Shown piece after piece: positions 53,492-63,173 of a stretch of 64,000 nucleotides of DNA; position 1 is the stretch's first letter, and every line of letters begins with the position of its first letter. The notes beneath the pieces are model-generated. The model made no database searches and was not told where the DNA came from. It saw only the letters and a program-made list of their open reading frames with translations. The translations under genes and the position numbers were made by a program. The DNA comes from Mycobacterium senriense. Its GTDB lineage: Bacteria; Actinomycetota; Actinomycetes; Mycobacteriales; Mycobacteriaceae. The DNA lies in assembly GCF_019668465.1 (NCBI RefSeq), contig NZ_AP024828.1, forward strand, positions 2,604,001-2,668,000, read 5' to 3'.

Positions 53492-55092
53492 GCCGGCGGC
53501 TTCTTCGGCAAAAACGATGCCGGGATGATGGTGAACGCCACCAGCACGACGGCAAGCACGAACACCGCGGTATAGGCGTGCGCCAGGTGGTGCGACACGT
53601 GGCTGGCCAGATCGGGGGCAAGCGGCTGTCGCGGAACGGCGGACGGATCGGCCGCCACGCTGTGCTTGCCGGCGCCCGGGCGCACCCCGCCCGTTTCGTT
53701 CGCCGCCATCAGGGCCTCGTTGCGGTTGAACTGATTGGTCAGGATCACCGCCATGAGCGCGGCTCCAACCGACCCGCCAACCTGCTGGTTCACGCTGATC
53801 AGCGTCGTCCCGCGGGCAACCTGATGCGGGGCCAGCGCCTGCATGAGCGCCGCGGAGAGCGGCGTGGTGGTGAGGCCGATCCCCAGGCCCATGATCGCCA
53901 GCCCGGTCACCAAAACCGGTGAATACGCGGCTAGGCTGGCGACACCGTAGGTGAAGACACCCAAGCCCACCGCCATGAGCGGCAGTCCGACCAGCACGAC
54001 GTTGCCGGGCCCGCGCTTGTCCATGAAGGCTCCGCCGAGCGGCATGGTCAGCACCGCGCCGATCCCGATCGGCAGCATGTGCAGACCGGATTGCATCGGC
54101 GTCTCGTGGCCGACGATCTGGAAGAAACTAGGCACCAGCAGTCCGGTGCCGACCGAGGCGGCACCGAACACCAGCAGGGTCACATTGACCTGGGTGACCA
54201 CCGGATTCCGGAACAATTGCAGGTCGATCAGGGGGTGGTCGGTGCGATACCAGGCATGCAGGATGAACGCGGCGATCAGGCCCAGGCCGAGCAGGGCCGG
54301 GACCAACACGTAGCGGTCGGCGATCGTGTGCCGCCCCGGAATGGAACACACCCCGCATAAAAAGATCGCCACCCCAGGCGACAGGAGCAGCGCGCCGGTT
54401 ATGTCGAGCGCCTGCGACGGGGCCGAACGATCCTTGGGGAACATGATCGCCGCGAGGGCGAAGGCGGTCAGACCGATCGGCAGGTTGATCAGGAAGATCC
54501 ACTTCCAGCCGTAGGCGCCGATCAGCCAGCCCCCGAGGATGGGGCCGCCGATGGGACCCAGCAGAATCGGGATTCCGCCCACCGCCATCAGGCGGCCGAC
54601 CCGCTTCGGTCCCGCCTCGCGCGTCAGTATCACGAAACTCAGCGGCAACAGCATGCCGCCGCCGATGCCCTGGACTATCCGAAACAGGATGAGCAGCAAT
54701 ATGTTTGGCGCGATCGCGCACAGCAGCGATCCCAGCGTGAAGATCAGCACCGAACCCATGAACAGGCGTTTGGTGCCGAACCGATCCGCCGCCCATCCGG
54801 TGATCGGGATCACGGTGGCGAACGCGAGCATGTAGCCGGCGATCGTCCACGAGACGACGGCCTGGGTGGACCCGAACTGCGCGATGAAGGTGCGCTGTGC
54901 GACGGCGACGACGGTGCTGTCCAGCACCGCCATGATGCAGGCCAGGCCGCACACCCCGGCGATCCTGAACAGCGCCGCGTCCAGCTTCTCGGGGTATTCG
55001 TCGGAGCGCAGCGACGATCCCCCGGCGGTGGCCAACGGGACGCTGAAAGCTGCGGAGCGGGTCTTCTGCATGGCGCCGCTGAGCATATCCAC
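53473..55092 (-). CDS. emrB: EmrB/QacA-type MFS drug transporter (copy 1)
   Basis: A 539-residue, 14-helix DHA2 antiporter: motif D1 in AVLDSTVVAVAQRTF near residue 60, motif A GWAADRFGTKRLF near 100, and motif C LLGPIGGPILGGWLI near 180. Position matches Rv0783c. It would expel drugs or lipids using the proton gradient. Its end overlaps ptrB by 19 bases. A close paralogue lies just upstream. Confidence 0.93.
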   Translation of the reverse strand: MDMLSGAMQKTRSAAFSVPLATAGGSSLRSDEYPEKLDAALFRIAGVCGLACIMAVLDSTVVAVAQRTFIAQFGSTQAVVSWTIAGYMLAFATVIPITGWAADRFGTKRLFMGSVLIFTLGSLLCAIAPNILLLILFRIVQGIGGGMLLPLSFVILTREAGPKRVGRLMAVGGIPILLGPIGGPILGGWLIGAYGWKWIFLINLPIGLTAFALAAIMFPKDRSAPSQALDITGALLLSPGVAIFLCGVCSIPGRHTIADRYVLVPALLGLGLIAAFILHAWYRTDHPLIDLQLFRNPVVTQVNVTLLVFGAASVGTGLLVPSFFQIVGHETPMQSGLHMLPIGIGAVLTMPLGGAFMDKRGPGNVVLVGLPLMAVGLGVFTYGVASLAAYSPVLVTGLAIMGLGIGLTTTPLSAALMQALAPHQVARGTTLISVNQQVGGSVGAALMAVILTNQFNRNEALMAANETGGVRPGAGKHSVAADPSAVPRQPLAPDLASHVSHHLAHAYTAVFVLAVVLVAFTIIPASFLPKKPPAQPAGE

Positions 55093-55225
55093 CGGGTTGC
55101 CCCGGCAGAAGGGTTTTTACTCTTTCGCTTATTCGCAGGTGTGTAATTCGCACCGCGGAGATTGTGTCTTGCCACCGTCGCTTAACCGACAAATGGCCTG
55201 CTCGCGCGGTTATCGGGCGATTATG

Positions 55226-56845
55226 TTATTCGCCGGCCGTTTCGCTTGCCGGCCTTTTCGGCAAAAATGCCGCCGGAATGAAGGTGCACACGACCAGTAT
55301 GACGGCAATCACAAATACCGCGGTATAGGCGTGCGAAAGATCGTGCACCACATTGCTCGCAAATTCGGGGGCAAGCGACTGCCGGGGTATCGCCGACGGA
55401 TCGACCGGCACTCCGTCGGCGGCCGCCTTCTGATGCAGGGCGGCGAGCTTGTTTGCTGCGACGATGTTGGGGCTCCGATTGAACTGGTTCGTCAGGATCA
55501 TCGACATCACCGCGGTTCCCATCGAGCCGCCCACCTGGTGGCTGACGCTCATCAGCGTCGTTCCGCGGGCGATCTGATGGGGTGCCAGCGCCTGCACGGC
55601 GGCGACCGACAGTGGCATCATCGTGCAGCCCATGCCCAGGCCCATGATCGCCAGCCCGACCAGCAGGATGGGCAGGTAGTGGGCCTGGCTGGCCACCCCG
55701 AAGGCGAAGGCGCTCAGGCCGGCGGTGATCAGCGCGATCCCGACCAGCACGATCTTGCCCGGGCCCTGCCTGTCCACCAGCGGTCCGGTGAGCCGCATGG
55801 TCAGCATGGCGCCCAGCCCCTGGGGGATCATGTGCACGCCCGCCTGCATCGGCGTTTGGTGCAGCACCTGCTGGAAATAGCTCGGGAGCAGCAGGCCTGC
55901 GCCGAAAAATGCGCCGGCGAACACCAGCATCGTCACGTTGGCGTGTGTGAGCACGGGGTTGCGGAAAAGCCGCAGGTCTATCAGCGGATGGTCGGCGTGA
56001 TGCCACGCGTGCGCGATGAAGCCTGCGATCAAGGCCAGCCCGATCACCGCCGGTATCACCACGTGGCGGTCGGCCACGGTGCCGCGGCCCGGGATGGAGG
56101 ACACCGCGAACAAAAACATCGCCAGGCCGGGCGAGAGCAGCAGCACGCCGACGGCGTCGAAGGTCTCCGATCGGGCCGGGTGATCCCGCGGGAAAATGAT
56201 GGCGGCCAGCGCGATGGTGAGAAACCCGATCGGCACGTTGATCAGAAAGATCCACCGCCAGCTCGAGGTGTCGATCAGCCAGCCGCCCAGGATCGGCCCG
56301 CCGATCGGGGCGAGCAGCATCGGGATGCTCAGGATCGACATCAGGCGCCCGAGCCGTCCCGGGCCCGCTTCGCGGGTCAAGATCATGAATCCCAACGGCA
56401 GCAGCATGCCACCGCCGATTCCCTGCACCACGCGAAAAGCAATGAGCTGCACGATGTTTGCGGCGATCGCGCACAGCAGCGATCCCAATATGAACGCCAC
56501 CACGGAACCCATGAAGAGCCGTTTGGTGCCGAACCGGTCGGCCGCCCACCCGGTTATCGGGATCACGGTCGCAAGTGCGAGGGTGTAGCCGGTCATCGTC
56601 CAGGCCACGACGGCCTGTGAGGACGCGAATTGGTCGATGAAGGTGCGCTGCGCGACGCTGACGACCGTGACGTCCAGGATCGCCATCACGGTGGCCAAAA
56701 TGCACACACCGGAGATCCGCAACAGCGCGGCATCGAGCTTGTCGGGATAATCCCGTTCCTCGACGCCCGGCTGCCCGGTGGGGGCGTGGGGCAGCGGCGT
56801 TTTGGCCGCTGCGTACGAGGCCTCGTCCATGGCGTTGCTTAGCAT
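55226..56845 (-). CDS. EmrB/QacA-type MFS drug transporter (copy 2)
   Basis: Also 539 residues with the same motifs (AILDVTVVSVAQRTF, GWAADRFGTKRLFMGS, MLLAPIGGPILGGWLI). It has the same N-terminal and C-terminal design as copy 1, with broad identity along the length, so the pair arose by tandem duplication. Differences concentrate in the outer loops and late helices. 133 AT-richer bases separate the two. H37Rv has only one gene here. Confidence 0.93.
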   Translation of the reverse strand: MLSNAMDEASYAAAKTPLPHAPTGQPGVEERDYPDKLDAALLRISGVCILATVMAILDVTVVSVAQRTFIDQFASSQAVVAWTMTGYTLALATVIPITGWAADRFGTKRLFMGSVVAFILGSLLCAIAANIVQLIAFRVVQGIGGGMLLPLGFMILTREAGPGRLGRLMSILSIPMLLAPIGGPILGGWLIDTSSWRWIFLINVPIGFLTIALAAIIFPRDHPARSETFDAVGVLLLSPGLAMFLFAVSSIPGRGTVADRHVVIPAVIGLALIAGFIAHAWHHADHPLIDLRLFRNPVLTHANVTMLVFAGAFFGAGLLLPSYFQQVLHQTPMQAGVHMIPQGLGAMLTMRLTGPLVDRQGPGKIVLVGIALITAGLSAFAFGVASQAHYLPILLVGLAIMGLGMGCTMMPLSVAAVQALAPHQIARGTTLMSVSHQVGGSMGTAVMSMILTNQFNRSPNIVAANKLAALHQKAAADGVPVDPSAIPRQSLAPEFASNVVHDLSHAYTAVFVIAVILVVCTFIPAAFLPKRPASETAGE

Positions 56846-56999
56846 ATCGAACTGATCACATCGGCCGACGCTCGCGGCGGTTGTGGCCGGCCAGTCTGAC
56901 AGCCGCCGAAATCAGTTATCGCGCTAGGGCGCGTGCATATACGCCTGCTGTCTGCGTGTCCTTCACCGTTCCGACACTTGCGATCGGCAAAATGCTGGT

Positions 57000-57704
57000 G
57001 TGTCTGGAAAATTGATCGTCTCGGTCTCGGGGATCGGTGAACGGACCCTTCCCGACGTCGAGGCGTTCTGCGCGAAAATGGATGCCCGCAAGGTACCGGT
57101 GTCATTGCTCGTGGCTCCCCGCCTGTCCGGTGACTACCGGCTCGACCACGACCCGCAAACCGTCGAATGGCTGACCACCCGCCGCGCCGGGGGCGACGCG
57201 ATCGTGCTGCACGGCTACGACGACGCCGCCACCAAGAAGCGCCGCGGCGAATTCGCGATCCTGCGGGCGCACGAGGCCAACCTGCGATTGATGGCCGCCG
57301 ACCGCGTGCTCGAGCACCTCGGGCTGCGTACCCGGTTGTTCGCCGCGCCCGGCTGGGTGGTGTCACCCGGCGTTGTCAAAGCATTGCCGGACAACGGATT
57401 CCGCTTGCTGGCCGATCTGCATGGGATCACCGACCTGGTCCGCCACAACACCGTCCGCGCACGCGTCCTCGGAATCGGTGAAGGCTTCCTCACCGAGCCG
57501 TGGTGGTGCCGAATGGTGGTGCTGTCGGCCGAGCGGATCGCTCGCCGCGGCGGCGTCGTGCGGGTTGCGGTCGCGGCTCGTCACCTGCGCAAGCCCGGGC
57601 CGCTGCAGGCCATGGTGGACGCGGTCGACCTGGCCCTGATGCACGCCTGCACACCCTCCGTGTATCGCTGGGAGTCGGCCAAAGCGGTGCTTGACGCCGC
57701 CTGA
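57000..57704 (+). CDS. DUF2334 polysaccharide deacetylase-like protein (Rv0784-like)
   Basis: The 234-residue protein starts at GTG 57000. It has a deacetylase-type barrel: LIVSVSGIGERTLPDVEAF at strand one (where deacetylases have an aspartate pair, here altered), VLHGYDDAATKKRRGEF with the histidine, and RLFAAPGWVVSPGV. DUF2334 enzymes resemble sugar deacetylases, but some metal ligands are not obvious, so activity is uncertain. Position equals Rv0784. The ribosome site is weak. Confidence 0.85.
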   Translation: MSGKLIVSVSGIGERTLPDVEAFCAKMDARKVPVSLLVAPRLSGDYRLDHDPQTVEWLTTRRAGGDAIVLHGYDDAATKKRRGEFAILRAHEANLRLMAADRVLEHLGLRTRLFAAPGWVVSPGVVKALPDNGFRLLADLHGITDLVRHNTVRARVLGIGEGFLTEPWWCRMVVLSAERIARRGGVVRVAVAARHLRKPGPLQAMVDAVDLALMHACTPSVYRWESAKAVLDAA

Positions 57705-57751
57705 CCCAGCGACTGTCTGGCCTGCTCGTCGGGGCACTACCCTGGTCCGAC

Positions 57752-59419
57752 ATGAGCGATTCTTCGGTTGCGGGGTTCGACGCTGATGCCATCGTCGTCG
57801 GGGCGGGCCTGGCCGGCCTGGTCGCCGCCTGCGAACTGGTGGATCGCGGCTTACGGGTGCTCATCGTCGATCAGGAGAACAGCGCCAACCTGGGCGGGCA
57901 GGCCTTCTGGTCCTTCGGCGGCCTGTTCTTCGTCGACAGCCCCGAGCAGCGCCGGTTGGGTATCCGCGACAGCCATGAACTCGCGCTGCAGGACTGGCTC
58001 GGCACCGCGGCCTTCGACCGTCCCGAGGACTATTGGCCACGCCAATGGGCGCACGCCTACGTCGATTTCGCCGCCGGGGAGAAACGCAGCTGGCTGCGGT
58101 CGCGGGGGCTCAAGCTCTTCCCGCTGGTGGGCTGGGCCGAGCGTGGTGGCTATGACGCACAGGGACACGGCAATTCGGTTCCCCGCTTCCACATCACCTG
58201 GGGCACCGGGCCCGCGCTGGTCGAGATTTTCGCCCGTCAACTGCGCGACCGCTCATCGGTGCGGTTTGCGCACCGCCACCAGGTCGACGAGCTGATCGTC
58301 GAGGGCGAGGCGGTGACCGGCGTCCGAGGGACGGTGCTGGAGCCCTCGGCTACGCCCAGGGGAGTCGCTTCATCGCGAAAATCGCTAGGGCAGTTTGAAT
58401 TTCGCGCGGATGCGGTGATCGTGACGAGCGGCGGCATCGGCGCCAATCATGAACTGGTGCGCAAGAATTGGCCGAAGCGCATGGGCCGCGTTCCCGAGCA
58501 GCTGCTGAGCGGGGTGCCGGCCCACGTCGACGGCCGGATGATCGCCATCTCGCAGCGGGCCGGCGGGCGGGTGATCAACCCCGACCGGATGTGGCACTAC
58601 ACCGAGGGCATCACCAACTACGACCCGATCTGGCCGCTGCACGGGATCCGGATCATTCCGGGTCCGTCGTCGCTGTGGCTGGATGCCAGCGGCAGGCGGC
58701 TGCCGGTCCCGCTCTACCCCGGTTTCGACACGCTGGGCACCTTGGAACACATCACCAAATCCGGGTTCGACTACACGTGGTTTGTGTTGAACGCCAAGAT
58801 CATTGAGAAGGAGTTCGCGCTGTCCGGGCAGGAGCAGAATCCCGACCTGACCGGACAGAGTGTTCGCGAGCTGCTGCGAAACCGGGCGCGTTCCGGGCCG
58901 CCGGGGCCGGTGCAGGCGTTCGTCGACCGGGGTGTGGACTTCGTCAGTGCGAACTCGTTGCGCGACCTGGTGACGGCGATGAACAAGCTGCCCGACGTGC
59001 AGCCGCTGGACTACGCCACGGTGGAGGCCGAAGTCACCGCCCGGGATCGGGAGGTGGCCAACAAGTTCAGCAAGGACGGGCAGATCACGGCGATCCACGC
59101 CGCGCGCAGGTACCTGGGCGACCGACTGGGCCGGGTGGTGGCGCCGCACCGGCTGACCGATCCGAAGGCGGGGCCGATGATCGCGGTGAAGCTGCACATC
59201 CTGACCAGAAAAACGTTGGGCGGGATCGAAACCGACCTTGCCTCACGGGTGTTGAAGGCCGACGGCACGCCGCTGAGCGGTCTGTACGCCGCCGGCGAGG
59301 TGGCCGGGTTCGGCGGCGGTGGCGTGCACGGCTACCGCGCCCTGGAGGGCACCTTTCTGGGCGGCTGCATCTTCTCCGGCCGGGCCGCCGGACGCGGCGC
59401 CGCCGACGACATCACCTAG
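57752..59419 (+). CDS. FAD-binding dehydrogenase (Rv0785-like, flavocytochrome/KstD fold)
   Basis: The 555-residue flavoenzyme has an N-terminal dinucleotide site VVGAGLAGLVAACEL with VLIVDQE, the GGQAFWSFGGLFFVD turn typical of fumarate reductase/3-ketosteroid dehydrogenase flavoproteins, and C-terminal GLYAAGEVAGFGGGGVHGYRALEG for FAD closure. Such enzymes insert or remove double bonds in acids or steroids. Counterpart of Rv0785. A steroid substrate is suggested by fold and neighbourhood only. Confidence 0.92.
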   Translation: MSDSSVAGFDADAIVVGAGLAGLVAACELVDRGLRVLIVDQENSANLGGQAFWSFGGLFFVDSPEQRRLGIRDSHELALQDWLGTAAFDRPEDYWPRQWAHAYVDFAAGEKRSWLRSRGLKLFPLVGWAERGGYDAQGHGNSVPRFHITWGTGPALVEIFARQLRDRSSVRFAHRHQVDELIVEGEAVTGVRGTVLEPSATPRGVASSRKSLGQFEFRADAVIVTSGGIGANHELVRKNWPKRMGRVPEQLLSGVPAHVDGRMIAISQRAGGRVINPDRMWHYTEGITNYDPIWPLHGIRIIPGPSSLWLDASGRRLPVPLYPGFDTLGTLEHITKSGFDYTWFVLNAKIIEKEFALSGQEQNPDLTGQSVRELLRNRARSGPPGPVQAFVDRGVDFVSANSLRDLVTAMNKLPDVQPLDYATVEAEVTARDREVANKFSKDGQITAIHAARRYLGDRLGRVVAPHRLTDPKAGPMIAVKLHILTRKTLGGIETDLASRVLKADGTPLSGLYAAGEVAGFGGGGVHGYRALEGTFLGGCIFSGRAAGRGAADDIT

Positions 59420-59440
59420 TCGCGCGGGGCCAACCGGTCG

Positions 59441-60079
59441 CTAGAACGTGACGGCGTCTTCCTCGGGCAGCACCTGGAAGTCGGTGCTGGTCATCTCGGT
59501 CAGGCGTCCGTAGTAGATGCCCCGCGCATCCGGCGCGATGATCCCCTGGTGGATGGGGACGGCGCGCTGGGGAGCCACGGCACGCAGGTAATCGACCGCT
59601 TCGGACACCTTCATCCACGGCGCGGCCGCGGGGGTGGCCAACACGTCCACCGGCTCGTCGGGCACGAAGAGCGCGTCACCGGGATGCATCAGCCGGGCGC
59701 GATGGTCGGCGTCGCCCACTAGAAACGAAATGTTCTCTATCACAGGGATTTCCGGGTGGATGACCGCGTGTTTGCCGCCGACCGCGCGAACCGTCAGTTC
59801 ACCGATGTGCAGCTGGTCGCCGACGTGGACTTCGCGACAGGGCGCGCCAAGTTGGGCGGTGGTCTGCGGATCGGCGTAAAGCGCCGCATCCGGGTTACCC
59901 TCAAGCAATGCCGGCAGCCGTTTGGCGTCGACATGGTCGGGATGCTGATGGGTGATCAAGATGGCCGTCAAGCCGGTGATTCCCTCGAATCCGTGCGCGA
60001 AGGTACCGGGGTCGAAGAGCAGGCGGGTGTGGTCGAACTCGGCAAGTAGGCACGAATGGCCGAAATGCGTCAGTTGCAT
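59441..60079 (-). CDS. Metallo-beta-lactamase-fold hydrolase (Rv0786c-like)
   Basis: ATG 60079 gives 212 residues of the UPF0173-like MBL family: MQLTHFGHSCLLAEFDHTRLLFDPG at the start, metal motif THQHPDHVD (about 60-68), and further ligands in GGKHAVIHPEIP and LMHPGDALF. It should hydrolyse a phosphate or ester bond; substrate unknown. The open frame continues upstream to 60484, but that part overlaps the divergent secreted protein. The start of that protein lies 18 bases beyond. Confidence 0.9.
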   Translation of the reverse strand: MQLTHFGHSCLLAEFDHTRLLFDPGTFAHGFEGITGLTAILITHQHPDHVDAKRLPALLEGNPDAALYADPQTTAQLGAPCREVHVGDQLHIGELTVRAVGGKHAVIHPEIPVIENISFLVGDADHRARLMHPGDALFVPDEPVDVLATPAAAPWMKVSEAVDYLRAVAPQRAVPIHQGIIAPDARGIYYGRLTEMTSTDFQVLPEEDAVTF

Positions 60080-60097
60080 ATCTACGATTGTGCCTTG

Positions 60098-60790
60098 ATG
60101 GACAAGCTGCCGATGCGGGTGATCCTGGCCACGATGCTGGTCGCCGGCGGTTTCGCAGTTGCTCTGATCGTCGTCGTTCCTGCGCACGCCGACCCGGAGA
60201 CTTGCCCGGGGCTGTGCGACCGGATCCCGAACACCGCATGGATCGATCAGCACGCGGTCCCCCTGGACGCCGTGTATCACTGGCCCGCGCTGGCCGGCCA
60301 GGCCGTCCAGACGACCGGTTCGGCACCAGGACCGCGGTTCCGGTTCGAGGAACTGTGCGCCGCGGCGGCTATACCCCAGGATCCCCGCGACTCGGCCGTG
60401 GCGGCCCACGTGACGGTGCAGCATCCCGACGGGCAATGGCAACTGCAGGCCCAGGTCCTGCACTGGCGCGGTGACACCTCCCACGGCGGCGCGATCGCGA
60501 CCACGGCGTTCAGTAACGCCGTCGCCGCGCTGCGGGCATGCCAGCAGCGTGCACCGCAGGAGTCACCGTCGCTGACCACCGACGACTCAACGCGGATGGC
60601 CGCCGTGATCAGCGGCCCGGTGGTGATGCACACCTATCTGTTCGCCCACCCGGCCAGCAGCACGATCAGCGAGGTCACGCTCTGGTCGACGGCCCCGCCG
60701 CAGACGGCCTGGCCGGCGATGGTGGATGATCCGGTGCTCAATGCCATGAGCGCACCGCTGTGCGAGGCCTACATTGCCTCGTGCCCGTAA
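60098..60790 (+). CDS. Secreted hypothetical protein (Rv0787 position)
   Basis: From ATG 60098 (or 60113) the product has about 230 residues with a signal peptide (MRVILATMLVAGGFAVALIV, cleaved near AHADP). The mature part has six cysteines, including CPGLCDRIPNTAWIDQHAVPLD and the C-terminal CEAYIASCP, suggesting disulfides and an exported role. No domain recognised. It sits between the MBL gene and purS, where H37Rv has Rv0787, but I cannot confirm homology. Confidence 0.8.
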   Translation: MDKLPMRVILATMLVAGGFAVALIVVVPAHADPETCPGLCDRIPNTAWIDQHAVPLDAVYHWPALAGQAVQTTGSAPGPRFRFEELCAAAAIPQDPRDSAVAAHVTVQHPDGQWQLQAQVLHWRGDTSHGGAIATTAFSNAVAALRACQQRAPQESPSLTTDDSTRMAAVISGPVVMHTYLFAHPASSTISEVTLWSTAPPQTAWPAMVDDPVLNAMSAPLCEAYIASCP

Positions 60791-60852
60791 CCCCGAGCTG
60801 CGCGTTCGCCGGTAGAGTTGGCGCCGAAAACGTCAACTGAGGAGGAGCGCCG

Positions 60853-61092
60853 GTGGCCCGGGTGATCGTGAGCGTGATGCCCAAAGCGGAGATTCTCGAC
60901 CCGCAAGGTCAAGCGATTGTGGGCGCGCTGGGTCGCCTCGGACATCCGGGGATCTCAGAAGTTCGGCAAGGCAAGCGCTTTGAGCTCGAAGTGGACGACA
61001 GTGTCGACGATTCGGCGCTCGCCGAGATCGCGGAATCACTGTTGGCGAACACCGTGATCGAAGACTGGACGATCAGCCGGGAGACGCAGTGA
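60853..61092 (+). CDS. purS: FGAM synthase subunit PurS
   Basis: GTG 60853 after GAGGAG gives 79 residues: [20 protein letters not shown] and [15 protein letters not shown] match PurS. It bridges PurL and PurQ in the FGAM synthetase complex of purine synthesis. It overlaps purQ by four bases. Counterpart of Rv0787A. Confidence 0.96.
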   Translation: MARVIVSVMPKAEILDPQGQAIVGALGRLGHPGISEVRQGKRFELEVDDSVDDSALAEIAESLLANTVIEDWTISRETQ

Positions 61093-61763
61093 CGGCACGC
61101 ATCGGGATCATCACCTTCCCCGGCACACTCGACGACGTGGACGCCGCCCGCGCGGCGCGGCGGGTCGGTGCCGAGGCGGTCAACCTGTGGCATGCCGACG
61201 CCGATCTGCGGAGTGTGGACGCTGTGGTGGTGCCCGGCGGCTTCTCCTACGGCGACTACCTGCGAGCCGGTGCGATCGCCAGGTTCGCCCCGGTGATGAC
61301 CGAGGTGGTGGAGGCCGCCCGGCGCGGCATGCCAGTGTTGGGCATTTGCAACGGTTTTCAGGTGCTCTGCGAGGCCGGCCTGCTGCCCGGGGCGCTGACC
61401 CGCAACGTGGGCCTGCACTTCATCTGCCGCGACGTGTGGCTGCGGGTGGCCTCGACCTCGACGGCGTGGACGTCGCGATTCGAGCCCGACGCCGATCTGC
61501 TGGTCCCGCTGAAGTCCGGCGAGGGGCGCTACGTGGCGCCGGCCGAGGTGATCGAGGAGCTCGAGGGCGAGGGTCGGGTGGTGTTCCGGTACCACGAGAA
61601 CGCCAACGGGTCGCTGCACGACATCGCCGGGGTCAGTTCCGCCAACGGCCGTGTAGTGGGGTTGATGCCGCATCCCGAGCACGCCATCGAGGCACTGACC
61701 GGGCCTTCCGACGACGGCCTGGGCCTGTTCTATTCGGTGCTGGACGGCGTGCTCGCCGGCTGA
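61089..61763 (+). CDS. purQ: FGAM synthase glutaminase subunit PurQ
   Basis: The 224-residue class I glutamine amidotransferase has the nucleophile cysteine in [14 protein letters not shown] (near residue 86) and the His/Glu pair in MPHPEHAIE near 195. It supplies ammonia to PurL, which is not in this window. Translation is coupled to purS. Its last 34 bases overlap the convergent WS/DGAT gene. Confidence 0.97.
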   Translation: MTARIGIITFPGTLDDVDAARAARRVGAEAVNLWHADADLRSVDAVVVPGGFSYGDYLRAGAIARFAPVMTEVVEAARRGMPVLGICNGFQVLCEAGLLPGALTRNVGLHFICRDVWLRVASTSTAWTSRFEPDADLLVPLKSGEGRYVAPAEVIEELEGEGRVVFRYHENANGSLHDIAGVSSANGRVVGLMPHPEHAIEALTGPSDDGLGLFYSVLDGVLAG

Positions 61764-63145
61764 GCGGAAACGCCTGCGGCATCGCGCAATTCGGCGAATG
61801 ACGCGGCGGTGGCGTCCGTCGCCTCGTGCGGGTCGTTGAACGTCTGGTCGTCGGTGAGCACCGCGACGCCGAGCCGGTCCACGTAACTCCACACGGTGAT
61901 GTTGACCGGGGCGCCGGGCGACAGCACGCCGGTGGAGTAGATCTCGCTGACGGCCGCGCCGCCGAAGTGGCCGCGCTCGCGCGGGCCCACCACGCTGGAC
62001 ACCGCGACGTTCATCAGCTTGTTCGGCGCGTCGCGCAGGCCCAGCCACCGAAATGCGGCGGGCGCGAAGGCGGCCGGAAGGTAGGCCATCATTTTCCCGT
62101 AGAGCTCCGGGCCGAGGACCTCGTGGTCTTCCTTGGCGATCTTGGTGGCCAGGGCGACCAGCCGGGCCCGCTCCTTGGGGTCGGCGACATGGACCGGCAG
62201 CGAGATCATCAGCCCGCTGATCTCATTGCCGGTGATCCGGTCCGATTTGTCGGTGGCCGTCGGCACCGAGGCGATGATCGGGCGCTCGGACGCGCCGTCA
62301 TAAGCCAGCAACAATGTCCGCAGCCCGCCGGTCGCCATGGCCAGCACCACATCGTTCACCGTGATGCCCAACGCCTTTGCGGTCGCTTTGACCTCCGGCA
62401 GTGACAACGAGGTGCTGGCGAACCGGCGCCGCGGCGAGACGAGATGGTTGAGGAACGTCGGCGGCGCGTCGAACGCGTCGGCCAGGTCGGGGTGGGACCC
62501 GCGCTCTCTGGAGCGGCGGCGCACCCGCGCCATGCCGACGGCCGCATCCTTGAGCAGCCTGGGCAGTTCCTCGATCTGCCGGACGTGGTCGCGCGCCGCC
62601 GCGCGCAACAGGTCGGCATTGGACGCGGTGACGCCGGCCCCGTCGTTGTCGCGCTCGTCGGCGTGCCCGTCGCGCAGATCCATCGCTCGGGCCAGCAGGT
62701 TGACCGATGCGACACCGTCGGCCAGCGCATGGTGAACCTTGCCGATCAAGGCGAATCGGCCACCGGCCAGCCCCTCGGCGAAATGGAACTCCCACAGCGG
62801 GCGACTGCGGTCCAGCGGAGTGGACGCCACTTCGCCGATCACCTGATCGAGCTCGCGCCGGCCACCCGGCGCGGGCACCTGCACCCGCCGCAAGTGATAG
62901 TCCAGGTCGACGTCGCAGTTCTCCTGCCACATGGGGTGATGCAATCGCCAGGGAATGTCAACGAGCTTGTAGCGCAACGGTTCTAGTAGGTGGAGCCGGC
63001 GACGCACGTGGCGACAGAACACCTCGAAACCGAATTCCCCGTCGAAGTCGGCGGGGTCGATGATGGCCACCTTCAGCGTGTGCGTGTGCAGGTTGGGCGT
63101 CTCGCTGTAGAGCAGCATCGCGTCCATGCCGTTGAGTCTTTTCAC
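61730..63145 (-). CDS. WS/DGAT family acyltransferase (triacylglycerol/wax ester synthase)
   Basis: GTG 63145, with GGAGG six bases before, gives 471 residues. The start [18 protein letters not shown] and the catalytic HHxxxDG in [14 protein letters not shown] (about 133-139) define the family. [13 protein letters not shown] and the [11 protein letters not shown] tail are also typical. It esterifies long-chain acyl-CoA to diacylglycerol or alcohols, building storage lipid. The open frame extends to 63277 but runs into the acyltransferase gene. A PlsC-like gene lies upstream on the same strand. Confidence 0.94.
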   Translation of the reverse strand: MKRLNGMDAMLLYSETPNLHTHTLKVAIIDPADFDGEFGFEVFCRHVRRRLHLLEPLRYKLVDIPWRLHHPMWQENCDVDLDYHLRRVQVPAPGGRRELDQVIGEVASTPLDRSRPLWEFHFAEGLAGGRFALIGKVHHALADGVASVNLLARAMDLRDGHADERDNDGAGVTASNADLLRAAARDHVRQIEELPRLLKDAAVGMARVRRRSRERGSHPDLADAFDAPPTFLNHLVSPRRRFASTSLSLPEVKATAKALGITVNDVVLAMATGGLRTLLLAYDGASERPIIASVPTATDKSDRITGNEISGLMISLPVHVADPKERARLVALATKIAKEDHEVLGPELYGKMMAYLPAAFAPAAFRWLGLRDAPNKLMNVAVSSVVGPRERGHFGGAAVSEIYSTGVLSPGAPVNITVWSYVDRLGVAVLTDDQTFNDPHEATDATAASFAELRDAAGVSAQPASTPSSTE

Positions 63146-63173
63146 ACGCCACCTCCACCGGCCCCGGGCGTCG

